A stretch of 64,000 nt of DNA from Solirubrobacteraceae bacterium (GCA_030447275.1 JAUJPF010000006.1:62001-126000), one strand, 5' to 3'. Counted from the stretch's first letter, positions 18,497-28,062 are shown. Numbers and translations: made by a program. Notes: a model not told the origin generated them from the letters alone.

Positions 18497-18929
18497 ATCG
18501 ACGACCTCATCGAGAACGCAAAGCGCTGGGAGCGCGACTTCGCGCACGGCGGCCTGCCCATCCGGCCCTCGCGGCGGCTCGCCGTGCTCGCGTGCATGGA
18601 CGCGCGGCTCCCGCTCTTCCAGGTCCTCGGCCTCAAGCCGGGCGAGGCCCACATCATCCGCAATGCCGGGGCCTGGCCACCGACGACGCGATCCGCTCGA
18701 TCGCCACCTCCCAGCAGATCGGCACGCACGACGTCGTCGTGGTCCACCACACGCACTGCGGCCTCCAGCGGCTGAGCGACGAGGAGCTCGAGGCGCTCGG
18801 TGCGACGCGCGACGGCGACGAGAACGTGCGCATCACGCTGCGGCGGGTCCGCGAGCAGCTCCCGAAGACCGCGAGGCTGCGCGGCTTCGTCTACGAGGTC
18901 CGCAGCGGGCACCTCCGCGAAGTCGGTAG
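18497..18929 (+). CDS. Beta-class carbonic anhydrase (frameshifted, start unclear)
   Basis: A zinc enzyme for CO2/bicarbonate interconversion. The zinc and catalytic residues are visible: Cys-x-Asp-x-Arg in LACMDARLPLF and His-x-x-Cys in HHTHCGLQ. A lost G near 18670 breaks NAGG-LATDDAIRS. The length of about 144 residues after repair fits short actinobacterial members. Homology starts at IDDLIENAKRW, whose first codon is ATC (18497). A TAGAAC box lies eight bases upstream, so this is probably the start with a base error. The end near 18929 is also uncertain, because one frame runs on into the antisense gene. Confidence 0.78.
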
Positions 18930-18933
18930 CGAC

Positions 18934-19546
18934 TCAGCCGAAGCGGACCTTGCCGTTCGAGCGCGCCCGCGCCTGGGCGCGCTCGACGAACTCGAGCCGC
19001 TTCATCGCGGCGCGGAACAGGCGCGTCACCAGCCGCAGGCGCGCGTTCTCCGAGCGGAGGTCGAGCAGGCCCTGCTTGGCCTCGAGCCCGAAGTCGACCG
19101 TCGCCGCCATCGCGTAGGCGCCCAGTCGCGAGCTTCTCCGCCTCGACCGGCTCGTCGGTCGCCTGCTCGACGAGCTCGGCGTACGCCTCGCGCGCGGCGG
19201 CGAGCGTCTTCGCGTCGGGCTCCTCGATCCTGTCCTCGAGCCACTCCACCGACCCGGCGGGGTACGGGCGGTGCTCGATGCGCTCGACGACGCGGAACGG
19301 CCGCGTCCCGCGGCAGACGATGTTCAGCCTCCCGTCGGGCATCCGCTCGAGCACCTGGGCGACGACGCACGCGCAGCCCGACGGCTTGAGCCCGTCGTCG
19401 CTGAGCCAGACGATCCCGAGCTCCGACTCCGCCGCGAGGCACTCCTCGATCATCGTCTTGTAGCGCTCCTCGAAGATGTGCAGCGGGACGAGCTCGTTCG
19501 GCAGCGCGACGACGCCCAGCGGGAACAGCGGCAGCTCCTCGCCCAT
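18934..19546 (-). CDS. Lon N-terminal-like substrate-binding protein (frameshifted)
   Basis: A stand-alone LON substrate-binding (PUA-like) domain of about 204 residues without ATPase or protease domains. The family start LPLFPLGVVALPNELVPLHI and FEERYKTMIEECL are clear. One extra G near 19128 breaks the frame after VEAEKLAT; the true C-terminus continues AYAMAATVDFGLEAKQG and ends GKVRFG. Such proteins are common in bacteria, with unclear function in protein quality control. It starts 40 bp from the divergent photolyase. Confidence 0.8.
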
Positions 19547-19586
19547 GCCGCCAGTCTAAGGGCGGCCCTGCTCCGTACCGGACACG

Positions 19587-20870
19587 ATGGGCAGCACGGC
19601 GATCGTCTGGTTCCGGCGCGACCTGCGGGCGCACGACCACCCGGCGCTGCACCGCGCCTGCGCGGAGTTCGACCGCGTCGTCTGCGCGTTCGTGCTCGAC
19701 GAGGCGCTGCTCGACGGTCGCTACCGGTCGCCGTCGCGCACGCGGTTCATGCTCGGCTGCCTCGACGCGCTCGACGGGGAGCTGCGGAGCCGTGGCGGCG
19801 GCCTCGTCGTGCGCCGCGGCCGGCCCGAGCGCGAGCTGACCGCGCTCGCGGCCGAGGAGGGCGCCCGCGCCGTCCTGTGGAGCGCCGACGTGTCCCCCTA
19901 TGCCCGCAGCCGCGACGCACGGGTGGGTGAGGCGCTCCGCACGGCGGGCGTCGAGGCCAGGCCGATGCCCGGCACGTACGTCGCCGACGACGTCACGGGG
20001 CCGGGGACGCAGCGCATCTTCTCGCCGTCCTTCCGCGCGTGGGCGGCGGCACCCCGGCGCCCGGTGCACGAGGCGCCGGCGCGGATCGGCGGCCCGCGTA
20101 CCGGCATGCCGGAGGTGCGGGTCGACGCCGGCGTCCCCGAGCCGGCGCGCGCTCCGGGCGAGCCCGCCGCGCGCCGCGCGCTCGACGCATGGCTCGCCGG
20201 CCCCGTCGACGGCTACCGCCGCGCGTTCGAGACGTCGGTCCTCTCGCCCTACCTGCGCTGGGGCTGCGTCTCGGCGCGCGAGTGCGAGGCGCGCGCGCAG
20301 GAGCACGGGACGCCCGGCGCCCGCGCGTGGGTCCGCCAGCTCGCGTGGCGCGACTTCTACGCCCAGACGCTGCTCACCCACCCGGACAACGTCTTTCATG
20401 AGCAGCAGGAGCGGATGCGCGCGCTCGAGTACGAGGACCGCCCCGACCGGCTCGCCGCGTGGGCGGAGGGGAGGACCGGCTTTCCGTTCGTCGACGCCGG
20501 GATGCGCCAGCTCGCCGCCACCGGCTGGATGCACAACCGCGCGCGCCTCGTCGCCGCGTCGCTGCTGACCAAGGAGCTCCAGCTCGACTGGCGCCTCGGC
20601 GAGGCCCACTTCGCGCGCCTGCTGCTCGACGGCGAGCCCGCGCAGAACAACGGCAACTGGCAGTGGATCGCGTCGGTCGGCACCGATCCCGCGCCGTACT
20701 TCCGGCGCATGTACAGCCCGGAGCGCCACCAGGAGCGCTTCGACCCGCAGGGCGAGTACGTCCGCCGCTGGATCGCAGAGCTCGGCACGCCCGACTACCC
20801 GCAGCCGATCGTCGACCGCCGCGAGGGCCGGGCGCGCGCGAAGGAGCGCTACGGCCGCGTCATCGCCTGA
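19587..20870 (+). CDS. phrB: Deoxyribodipyrimidine photolyase
   Basis: A light-driven repair enzyme that splits cyclobutane pyrimidine dimers. It has 427 residues. The N-terminal antenna domain starts AIVWFRRDLRAHDHPAL. The FAD-binding domain has WRDFYAQTLL, TGFPFVDAGMRQL, GWMHNRARLV and NGNWQWIASVGTDPAPY. The Trp electron-transfer region is intact. An 11-bp overlap with the convergent gene at its end indicates a compact locus. Confidence 0.94.
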   Translation: MGSTAIVWFRRDLRAHDHPALHRACAEFDRVVCAFVLDEALLDGRYRSPSRTRFMLGCLDALDGELRSRGGGLVVRRGRPERELTALAAEEGARAVLWSADVSPYARSRDARVGEALRTAGVEARPMPGTYVADDVTGPGTQRIFSPSFRAWAAAPRRPVHEAPARIGGPRTGMPEVRVDAGVPEPARAPGEPAARRALDAWLAGPVDGYRRAFETSVLSPYLRWGCVSARECEARAQEHGTPGARAWVRQLAWRDFYAQTLLTHPDNVFHEQQERMRALEYEDRPDRLAAWAEGRTGFPFVDAGMRQLAATGWMHNRARLVAASLLTKELQLDWRLGEAHFARLLLDGEPAQNNGNWQWIASVGTDPAPYFRRMYSPERHQERFDPQGEYVRRWIAELGTPDYPQPIVDRREGRARAKERYGRVIA

Positions 20871-21627
20871 CGCATCGCTTGCGCGACGACGAGGAGGTGA
20901 CCGTCAGCTTCACCTGGCGGCACACGCGGCGCAGGTCGAGGAGCGTGTGGATCCGGACGACGTCGCCGGAGATACACACGAAGCCGTCCTCGCTCGTCGT
21001 GACGACGCCGGGAGGCACGCCGCTGCCCTCGCGCTCCTCGCCGATCCCGCAGGTCGAGCGGAAGCGCCACCAGTCGCTCTGGAGCTCCAGCCTCTTGCCG
21101 CGCTGCGGCGCGGCCGGCAGCGCGAAGACCCAGTCCTCCGGCCAGCCGTCGGCCGCCGTCGGGCTCCGGTAGTCCGGCGCCGAGCACCTCTCCTTGGGCA
21201 TCAGCGAGAACCCGTCGACGATCAGCTTCAGCGCGCCCGAGTAGCCGATCTCGGTGCGGGCCTGGAGGATCTCGCCGCCGTTGCGGATCCTGCCGGCGCA
21301 CGAGACGTCGATCGTCCGGCGCGGGTTCGCGTCCATGTAGGTGCTCCGGACGCTGTCCTTGAGCTGGTCGAGCGACCCGGAGCCCGTGAGCCACTGCGAG
21401 CGCTGCCCGGCGCGGTGGGGGAGCAGCAGCCGCAAGCGGCCGGACATGGGGTGATCGGCGTCGCCGTGGCGGACGTTGTCGTGACCGGTCTCGTGGCGCT
21501 CGTACTGGTGCTTGAAGGTGGTCATCACGATGAGCTTGCCCTTCCACTCGCTCGCGTCGATCGTCTTCGCGGAGGCGGTCGTGGCGGCGAGGCCGCTGAG
21601 CAGGAGGACCAGGATGAGGATGCGCAT
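20860..21627 (-). CDS. Secreted protein of unknown function
   Basis: A 255-residue protein with a Sec signal peptide (MRILILVLLLSGLAATTASA). The mature part holds five cysteines and a basic C-terminus (SSSSRKRCVRR). It contains a His-rich stretch FKHQYERHETGHDN near residue 40 that could bind metal. I do not recognise a family. The start at 21627 was preferred to an upstream ATG at 21732 because it begins the signal peptide. Confidence 0.55.
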   Translation of the reverse strand: MRILILVLLLSGLAATTASAKTIDASEWKGKLIVMTTFKHQYERHETGHDNVRHGDADHPMSGRLRLLLPHRAGQRSQWLTGSGSLDQLKDSVRSTYMDANPRRTIDVSCAGRIRNGGEILQARTEIGYSGALKLIVDGFSLMPKERCSAPDYRSPTAADGWPEDWVFALPAAPQRGKRLELQSDWWRFRSTCGIGEEREGSGVPPGVVTTSEDGFVCISGDVVRIHTLLDLRRVCRQVKLTVTSSSSRKRCVRR

Positions 21628-21730
21628 GCCGCGAGCTTCCCGGCCGCGCCCCGGCGCGACATCGGGGATGTCCCCATACCGCGAGCTTCGCCGGCCGCTA
21701 CTCGCGGCGCTCCCCCGCGTTCCCACTCCC

Positions 21731-23055
21731 ATGCGCGCCGCCCTCCTCGCTCTCGTGCTCCTGCTCGCGCTTCCCGCCAGCGCGCACGCGGGCCGCGCCG
21801 AGCGCCACGACTATCGCGAGTTCGGCGTCCGCGGCGAGCCGACGGTCGCGACGGGGGAGGTGCGCTACGCGGCGACGGAGGGTGCTGGGACACGCATCAC
21901 CGTCCGGCAGGTGGGCGGCGCGGTGGAGATCGTCGACACCGGCGGGGCCGAAGCCGGTCCCGGGTGCCGCAGCGACGCGCCGGACCGCGTGACCTGCCCG
22001 GACTCGACGCGCGCCATCCTCGACGCGGGCGACGGCGACGACGTGGTCGACGGAGTGGGACTCGCCGCCTTCGCCGTGCAGGCCAGGGAGGGCGACGACA
22101 GCTTGACCGGCGGGCCACGCTCCTCGACGGCGGGCCGGGCGACGACGTCCTGCGGGCCGGATCCCCCGCCGCCCTGCTGCCGGGCGGCCCGCCGCCCGAC
22201 CCGCTGAGCGGCGGCGCGGGGGCCCCCCGCGACACCTCCGACCAGACCGACGGCGGCGCGCCCGCCCACCTCGAGGGCCACGCCGACGACGGCGCGCCCG
22301 GCGAGGGCGACCGCATCGATGCGGCCGTCGACAACCTCACCGGCGGCCGGGGGCCCGACGAGCTGATCGGCAACGCTCGGCGGAACTACTTCTTCGACGG
22401 CGGCGACGCGCGCGACACGATCGTCATGGGCGGCGGCGACGACAGTCTGTTCTCGGACGGCCCAGATCGCGTCGACCTCGGCGCGGGCAAGGACTACGCG
22501 TTCTTCTACGGCCCGGCGACGCTCGACCGCGCGATGCTGATCGAGGGCGGCCCCGGCGCCGACACGCTCCACGGCTCCAGCGGCTCCGAGCGAATGCGCG
22601 GGGGCGGCGGCGACGACCTCATCGAGGGGCGCGGCGGCGACGACGACTTCGACGTGCGCGGCGGCGGGCAGGACGACGTCGTCTGCGACCCGGACGCCGC
22701 CCGTCCTCGCGGAACGGTCCGGCTCGACGTGCGGGACGGCGTCAGCGGGTGCGGCACCATCCTCCGCACGGGTACCGCGCGGCCGCTGTTCGTGGTCGCC
22801 GATCGGGATGTCGTCACGCTCGAGTGCCCGCCCGACCAGCGCCGCGGTTGCCGCGGGACCATCCGCGTCGAGAGTGGCGGTCGGACCGTGCAGCGACGCC
22901 GGTTCGCGATGCGCCCTGACCGGCTGACCGACGTGATCGTGCGGCGCCGTCCGCTCCCTCGCGGCCGCTACCGGCTGACGATCACGACGCGCAACGCGAT
23001 CGGCCGGCCGGTCGTGATCCGGCGGCGCTTCACGGTCGCCGCGCGGCGACCATGA
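21731..23055 (+). CDS. Secreted RTX-like calcium-binding repeat protein (frameshifted)
   Basis: An exported protein of about 440 residues. The signal peptide is MRAALLALVLLLALPASAHA. Hemolysin-type repeats of the GGxGxDxL kind occur, such as GGPGDDVLRAG, LTGGRGPDELIG, GGGDDSLFSDG, MRGGGGDDLIEG and RGGDDDFDVRGG. These form calcium-filled beta-rolls outside the cell. A lost G near 22112 separates the two coding frames. The C-terminal 120 residues are basic with a Cys pair and are not repeats. Function could be surface structure or adhesion. Confidence 0.7.
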
Positions 23056-23935
23056 GGTTGTAGAAGATCGCCGGCGGCAGCCGGCCCTCGAGCAGCCGGC
23101 GGTCGACCTGCTGGAGCAGCAGGTAGCCGCGGTAGGCGTACTGGCGCCACGCCCACGGCACCTCGTCGGGCTCGGCGGTCGCCTCGAGCGCGCGGTTCGC
23201 CCACCCGAACCAGCTCGCCAGCAGCTCCTCGCCGCGTACGCGCACGTCGGCGAACCCGGCCCCGCGGGCGTGGCGCTCGAGCTCTTCGGGCCGGAAGGCG
23301 TGGACGTCGACGACGTGCTCGAGCCCGGGCTCGGCCTCGCCGTGCTGGCCGGGGTGAGCGGCCTCCGCCGCGCGGATCAGGCGCCGCCACGCCGGCGCGG
23401 CCTCCCACGCCGCGCGCTTGGGGACGCTCGCGAGCTGGTCGCCGAGCTGCGACGGCTCGCCGCAGAACGCGATCCACCCGCCCGGGCGCAGGACGCGGTG
23501 GAACTCGGCGAACGCGCGGTCGAGGTCGGGGAGGTGGTGCAGGACGGCGTGCCCGACCACGAGGTCGAACGCGCCGTCCTCGAACGGCAGGCGCTCGGCG
23601 TCGCAGGCGACCGCGTCCACGTCGAGCCCGAGCCGCGCCGCGTTGCGGTCGAGCACGTCGATCATGCCCGGCGAGATGTCCGTGCACGTCGCGCGCCGCA
23701 CCTGGCCGGCGAGCAGCAGGTTCAGCGAGAAGTAGCCCGTCCCGGCGCCGACCTCGAGCGCGTAGGCGAACGGCCAGCGCGAGCGCGGGAGGATCTTCCC
23801 GAGCTTCCCCATGACCTGCTCGAGTCCGCCGGGGCCGAAGTCGATGCCCCACTTCGCGTCGTAGCTCCCGGCGGCATCGTCGTGGTAGCGGGTGTTGACG
23901 TCGCGGATCGCCTCCGCTGTGGCCGGGGCCGCCAT
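23030..23935 (-). CDS. SAM-dependent methyltransferase (class I)
   Basis: A 301-residue Rossmann methyltransferase. SAM motif I is ALEVGAGTGYFSLNL, motif II DAVACDAERLPFEDGAFD, and the post-II region VVGHAVLHHLPDLDRAF leads to HRVLRPGGWIAF. This pattern is of the UbiE/Methyltransf_11 kind acting on a small molecule. The C-terminus (GYLLLQQVDRRLLEGRLPPA) is a family-specific extension. It overlaps the preceding convergent gene by 26 bp. The substrate is unknown. Confidence 0.83.
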   Translation of the reverse strand: MAAPATAEAIRDVNTRYHDDAAGSYDAKWGIDFGPGGLEQVMGKLGKILPRSRWPFAYALEVGAGTGYFSLNLLLAGQVRRATCTDISPGMIDVLDRNAARLGLDVDAVACDAERLPFEDGAFDLVVGHAVLHHLPDLDRAFAEFHRVLRPGGWIAFCGEPSQLGDQLASVPKRAAWEAAPAWRRLIRAAEAAHPGQHGEAEPGLEHVVDVHAFRPEELERHARGAGFADVRVRGEELLASWFGWANRALEATAEPDEVPWAWRQYAYRGYLLLQQVDRRLLEGRLPPAIFYNLMVAARRP

Positions 23936-23979
23936 GCGGCGCGCGAGTCTACCGGCACCCTTCGGTAGCGTCTCGGGCC

Positions 23980-24726
23980 GTGTCGACGAGCTACGTCCAG
24001 GACAACCAGCCCGAGGGCGTGCCGCCGCTCGAGCTGACCGGGGAGCGGACGCTGCCCGACGTCCCGGAGGAGAACTACTGGTACCAGCGCCACCGCGTCG
24101 TCTACGAGTGGATCCGGGCGCGGGTCGGCGGGCTGAAGGTCGTCGACATGGCGAGCGGCGAGGGCTACGGCGCGAACGTGCTGGCCCGCACGGCGCGCGA
24201 GGTCGTGGGGGTGGAGGCCAACCCCGAGGCGTTCGCCCACGCGGTCGCCCGCTACCCGGACGTGCGCTTCGAGCGCGCGCTCGTCGAGGAGTACGGCGAG
24301 CCCGCCGACGCGATCACGTTCCTCCAGACGATCGAGCACGTCCAGGACCCCGGCGCCGTGCTCGAGAACTTCAAGCGCAGCGCCCCGGTCGCCTACGTCT
24401 CGACGCCGAACGTGCTGACGCTCGCGCCCGAGGGCGCCGAGAAGTCGGGCAACCCGTGGCACGTCAAGGAGTACCGGCTTAACGAATTCCGCGCGCTGTG
24501 CGAGGCGCACTACGACCACGTCGAGATCCTCGGGCTCTACCACGCCCGCAAGCTCCTCGCCCAGGACCGCGCGATCCACCTTGGGTGGGACAGCCTGCAC
24601 CCGCGGCTCGGCATCACCAAGCGCTTCTACGACTGGTTCGTGCCCGCGATCGATCTGCGCGACTTCACGCTGCGCGCGGCCGACGACCGCGCGCTCGACT
24701 TCCTCGCCGTGTGCCGTTCGCACTAG
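23980..24726 (+). CDS. SAM-dependent methyltransferase
   Basis: A 248-residue methyltransferase with motif I VVDMASGEGYGANVLA and acidic loop VVGVEANPEAFAHA. The segment AITFLQTIEHVQDPGAVLENF follows, then STPNVLTL. Such enzymes often act on glycans or lipids. The end overlaps the GH57 gene by 16 bp, so both are probably made from one mRNA and may act on the same polysaccharide. A TAGCGT box (23964-23969) precedes the GTG start. Confidence 0.8.
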   Translation: MSTSYVQDNQPEGVPPLELTGERTLPDVPEENYWYQRHRVVYEWIRARVGGLKVVDMASGEGYGANVLARTAREVVGVEANPEAFAHAVARYPDVRFERALVEEYGEPADAITFLQTIEHVQDPGAVLENFKRSAPVAYVSTPNVLTLAPEGAEKSGNPWHVKEYRLNEFRALCEAHYDHVEILGLYHARKLLAQDRAIHLGWDSLHPRLGITKRFYDWFVPAIDLRDFTLRAADDRALDFLAVCRSH

Positions 24727-26075
24727 TCCTCCACACCCACATGCCCTACGTCGAGGGCTACGGGTCGTGGCCGTTCGGCGAGGAGTGGCTGTGGGAGGCG
24801 ATGGCGACGTCGTACCTGCCGCTGCTCGACGTGCTCGCGGACGCGCCGGAGCTGACGCTGTCGCTCACGCCGGTGCTGTGCGACCAGCTCGAGGCGCCGG
24901 GCGTCGGCGAGCGCTTCCTCGAGTTCCTGCGGACGGTCCGCGTCGCCACGCACGAGCACGACGCGGCCGGCTGCCGCGCCGGTGGGCGCGAGGACCTCGC
25001 TCGCGCGATCGAGCACTCGGCCCTCGACTACCTGCGCGCGGCCGAGCGGTTCGAGGGCCTCGGCGGCGACGTGCTGGGCGCGCTCGCGCGCCGCGCGGCG
25101 TGGACGTCGTCGGCGACGCACGCCGTGCTCCCGCTGCTGGCCACCGACGCCGGCGTGCGGCTTCAGGTGGAGGCCGGAATCGACGCGCACCGCGCGCGGT
25201 TCGGCGGCTGGCGCGGCGGGCTGTGGAGCCCCGAGTGCGCGCACGCGTCGTGGCTCGACCCGTTGCTCGCTGAGTGCGGCGTGCGGGCGACCTGCGTCGA
25301 CCTCACCGACGTCTTCGGCCGCGGCGCGCCCGAGCAGCTGCGGCCGCGGCGCGCGCCGGCGGGGCCGGTGCTCGTGCCGATCGATCGCGAGGTCATCGAG
25401 CTCGTGTGGAGCGACGGCGGCTACCCGTCCAAGGGCCCGTACCGCGATTCCCACCAGAGGACCACGCACCACCACAAGCCGTGGCGCTGCGACGGCGCCG
25501 TCTACGACCCCGACGACGCGGGCGAGCAGGCGCTGCGCGACGCCGCCGACTTCGTCGACCGCGTCGAGGCGCGGCTCGAGGCCGGCCCGCTGTGCGTCTG
25601 CGCGCTCGACACCGAGCTGCTCGGCCACTGGTGGTACGAGGGGCCGGCGTGGCTCGCCGCCGTCGTCGCCGAGTGCCGCCGGCGCGGCGTCCCGCTCGTG
25701 CATCTCGACGACGCGCTCGACGGGCTCGACCCCGAGGAGGCGCCGCCGCTGCCGGCGACGACGTGGGGCCGGCCGCGCGACCTGTCGACGTGGAGCGGGC
25801 CGGCCGCCGCCGAGCTCGCGTGGGGCGCTCGCGCGGCCGAGCTGCGCGCGCTGGCCGCGGGACGCTCGCTTGGCGCCGCGGCGGTCCGCGAGCTGCTCGC
25901 CCTCCAGTCGAGCGACTGGGCGTTCGTGGTCAGCCAGCGGCTGGCCGAGCCGTACGGCCTCGAGCGCGCCGCGCTGCACGGCGGCGCGCTCGCCGCCGCG
26001 CTGGACGGCGGTCGAGCGGCGGGACCTCGCGGCCTCGCGCCCCGCGCGACGCCGGCCCCACTGCTCGCGCCGTGA
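24711..26075 (+). CDS. Glycoside hydrolase family 57 (branching-enzyme-like)
   Basis: A 454-residue GH57 alpha-glucan-active enzyme. Motif 1 is LHTHMPYVEG. The catalytic nucleophile Glu lies in GLWSPECAH, and the acid Asp in ALDTELLGHWWYEG, the motif-4 form seen in GH57 branching enzymes. The GTG at 24711 lies inside the end of the methyltransferase gene and gives the correct N-terminus MPFALVLHTHMPY. The C-terminal Ala/Arg-rich tail is variable. The role is probably glucan branching or methylglucose-polysaccharide trimming; the neighbouring methyltransferase hints at the latter. Confidence 0.85.
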   Translation: MPFALVLHTHMPYVEGYGSWPFGEEWLWEAMATSYLPLLDVLADAPELTLSLTPVLCDQLEAPGVGERFLEFLRTVRVATHEHDAAGCRAGGREDLARAIEHSALDYLRAAERFEGLGGDVLGALARRAAWTSSATHAVLPLLATDAGVRLQVEAGIDAHRARFGGWRGGLWSPECAHASWLDPLLAECGVRATCVDLTDVFGRGAPEQLRPRRAPAGPVLVPIDREVIELVWSDGGYPSKGPYRDSHQRTTHHHKPWRCDGAVYDPDDAGEQALRDAADFVDRVEARLEAGPLCVCALDTELLGHWWYEGPAWLAAVVAECRRRGVPLVHLDDALDGLDPEEAPPLPATTWGRPRDLSTWSGPAAAELAWGARAAELRALAAGRSLGAAAVRELLALQSSDWAFVVSQRLAEPYGLERAALHGGALAAALDGGRAAGPRGLAPRATPAPLLAP

Positions 26076-26109
26076 GACCGCGCGACGTCGCGCGTCTCCC
26101 CGGGAAGCT

Positions 26110-26982
26110 CTACGCCGCGGCCCGCAGGGCCTGACCCTCGGGCAGGTGCTGGAGGCGCTCCAGCGCGCCGACCTCGATGAGCCGGGCGCGGTGGGCGGTG
26201 ACGTTCAGCGCCTTCGCGGCCGCGGGCAGCGTGTGCGGCAGCTCGCCGCCGAGCCCGAACCGCAGCTGGAGGACGCGCCGCTCGAGGTGCGTGAGCTGCG
26301 CGAGCGCCTCGCGGACGGCGTCCTCGCGCATGCCCTCCTCGGCGCTCGCCTCCGGCGACGCGGAGCTCTCGTCGGCGAGCAGGTGGCCGAGCTCGCCGTC
26401 CTCGCCGTCGCCGACCGGCGCGTTCAGCGACACCGGCGAGCGCGACGCGCGGCGCAGGTCCTCGACCTGCTCGATCGGAAGCTCGAGCTGCGCGGCGATC
26501 TCCTCGGTCGTCGCGTCGCGGCCGAGCTTGACGCTCAGCTCGCGCTCGGCGCGCGCAATCTTGTTCACGAGGTCGACGACGTGGACCGGCAGGCGGACCG
26601 TCCGGCCCTTGTCCGCGATGGCCCGCGCGATCGACTGGCGGATCCACCACGTGGCGTAGGTCGAGAACTTGAAGCCCTTGCGGTAGTCGAACTTCTCCAC
26701 CGCGCGGACGAGACCGAGCGTCCCCTCCTGGATGAGGTCGAGGAACGAGAGCGCACCCTCGCCCTCGCGCTCGCGCCGGTACCGCTTGGCGACGTGGACC
26801 ACGAGCCGGAGATTGGCCTCGATCATGTGACGCTTGGCGTCGAGGTCGCCGCGCTCGATGCGCTTGGCCAGCTCGACCTCCTGCCGGGCGTTCAGCAGCG
26901 AGACGCGCCCGATCGCCTCCAGGAACGCCTGGAGGCCGTCGGAGGGGTCGGGGATGATCGGCGGGGAAACGTTCGCGCTCAT
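26110..26982 (-). CDS. Sigma-70 family RNA polymerase sigma factor (group 2-like)
   Basis: A 290-residue sigma factor lacking region 1.1. Region 1.2/2 is present: [35 protein letters not shown] and the -10-recognition helix [20 protein letters not shown]. Region 3 follows. Region 4.2 is atypical: where primary sigmas have GxxxNVTRERVRQIExxALxKLR, this one has [19 protein letters not shown], so -35 recognition may differ. It is probably an alternative (stress or growth-phase) sigma. An inverted repeat lies 60-86 bp upstream. Confidence 0.88.
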   Translation of the reverse strand: MSANVSPPIIPDPSDGLQAFLEAIGRVSLLNARQEVELAKRIERGDLDAKRHMIEANLRLVVHVAKRYRREREGEGALSFLDLIQEGTLGLVRAVEKFDYRKGFKFSTYATWWIRQSIARAIADKGRTVRLPVHVVDLVNKIARAERELSVKLGRDATTEEIAAQLELPIEQVEDLRRASRSPVSLNAPVGDGEDGELGHLLADESSASPEASAEEGMREDAVREALAQLTHLERRVLQLRFGLGGELPHTLPAAAKALNVTAHRARLIEVGALERLQHLPEGQALRAAA

Positions 26983-27040
26983 GGCGGAATCCAGCTTGCG
27001 GGAAGTCTCTAAGCCCCACCCAAACGCGAGGCAAAGCTCG

Positions 27041-27068
27041 TGTTAGGGCTTCGCGTACTCCCCTAACA
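27041..27068 (-). promoter_or_regulatory. 8-bp inverted repeat upstream of the sigma gene
   Basis: TGTTAGGG (27041-27048) and CCCTAACA (27061-27068) are separated by 12 bp. The pair sits upstream of the sigma gene on its promoter side and also before the riboswitch on the other strand. It could be an operator or paired promoter elements. Confidence 0.4.
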
Positions 27069-27139
27069 GTCCTCTACGCCTGAAGGTTGCGGCGCGTCAC
27101 AGGGCCATACGCACGGTGGCGCGGATCGGATCGGCTACC

Positions 27140-27310
27140 CTCGCAGCGCCGAATCTCGGTGCAACACCGAGAACGGGGGACCCGCCGAAAAGTGCTGGCG
27201 CACTTTTCGGATGGAGTTGTGGCAGGGCCACAACTCCAGGGGCGAATCGTCGGGTGGTCCCGATGTAGCGCAGTCGTAGCGCGAGCCCGTCAGCTCACCT
27301 CGTAGGCACG
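27140..27310 (+). ncRNA. c-di-AMP riboswitch (ydaO/yuaA type)
   Basis: The conserved blocks occur in order: GCCGAAT near 27148, CGGGGGACCC near 27174, GGGGCGAATC near 27239 and CCCGTCAGCTCACCTCGTAG at 27286-27305. Three perfect hairpins sit between them: CTCGGTG/CACCGAG (27155-27171), an 11-bp stem at 27185-27210 and an 11-bp stem at 27213-27237. This is the ydaO fold that binds two c-di-AMP. In actinobacteria such elements control cell-wall hydrolases, exactly what lies downstream. Ligand binding normally turns the gene off. Confidence 0.93.
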
Positions 27311-27334
27311 ACGACGAACCGGAGGAAGTGTCCC

Positions 27335-27823
27335 GTGCTGAAGTTGACTGCCGCGCTTGCGGCGATCGTGTGCCTGGCGGCGTTCACCGCCGGCGTGGCC
27401 GTGGCCGACGCCAAGCCCGACCGCGCGACGGTGGTGGCGGTGCAGGAGCGGCTCGGCATCCCGGCCGACGGCGTCGTCGGCCCGCAGACGCGCCGCGCGG
27501 TGCGCCGCTTCCAGCGCCGGCACGGCCTGACCGTCGACGGCGTCATCGGCCCGCAGACGCTGCGCGCGCTTGGGATCAAGGCCACGAAGGCGAGCGGCAC
27601 CCGCGCGACCCTCGAGCGCATCGCGCGCTGCGAGTCGGGCGGCGACCCGACCGCGGTCTCACCCGACGGCCGCTACCGGGGCAAGTACCAGTTCAGCCGC
27701 GCGACGTGGCGCGCGCTCGGCGGCGAGGGCGACCCGGCGAAGGCGCCGGAGCGCGTGCAGGACCGCTTGGCCCGCCTGCTCCTCGAGCGCCAGGGCACGA
27801 GCCCCTGGCCGAGCTGCGGCTAG
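27335..27823 (+). CDS. Secreted peptidoglycan-binding, Rpf-like lytic enzyme
   Basis: A 162-residue exported cell-wall enzyme. A signal peptide ([16 protein letters not shown]) is followed by a PG_binding_1 domain ([20 protein letters not shown]) that includes [13 protein letters not shown]. The C-terminal Rpf/lysozyme-like domain has the catalytic Glu in [10 protein letters not shown] and the conserved [17 protein letters not shown]. Such enzymes cut peptidoglycan glycan strands during growth or resuscitation. GGAGGA (27321-27326) sits eight bases before GTG 27335. Expression should depend on the c-di-AMP riboswitch. Confidence 0.9.
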   Translation: MLKLTAALAAIVCLAAFTAGVAVADAKPDRATVVAVQERLGIPADGVVGPQTRRAVRRFQRRHGLTVDGVIGPQTLRALGIKATKASGTRATLERIARCESGGDPTAVSPDGRYRGKYQFSRATWRALGGEGDPAKAPERVQDRLARLLLERQGTSPWPSCG

Positions 27824-28062
27824 CCCTCGCCCGACGGCAGCCGCAGGCGGATCGCGCCGCGCGCGCTGCGCCCATCGACGACCCGGCCGGACTGGGTGAC
27901 CTCCAGCCGGCCGGCGTCGGCCATCGCGTACGCCGCCGCGCGCACCTCCGGCATCAGCGGCCGCCAGTCCTCGGCCAGCGCCCGCGCGGCGTCGGACGGG
28001 CAGATCGTCCTGCCCGGGGCGCGCTCGGCGAGCAGCGCCAGGATCGTCGCCTCGACGTTCAC
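27820..28062 (-). CDS. DUF3253 domain protein
   Basis: An 80-residue single-domain protein. The DUF3253 pattern is visible: [20 protein letters not shown], then [20 protein letters not shown] and [13 protein letters not shown]. The fold predicted for this family is a winged helix. Its GTG start overlaps the stop of the acyltransferase gene (GTGA), so it is translated from the same mRNA. Function is unknown. Confidence 0.8.
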   Translation of the reverse strand: MNVEATILALLAERAPGRTICPSDAARALAEDWRPLMPEVRAAAYAMADAGRLEVTQSGRVVDGRSARGAIRLRLPSGEG

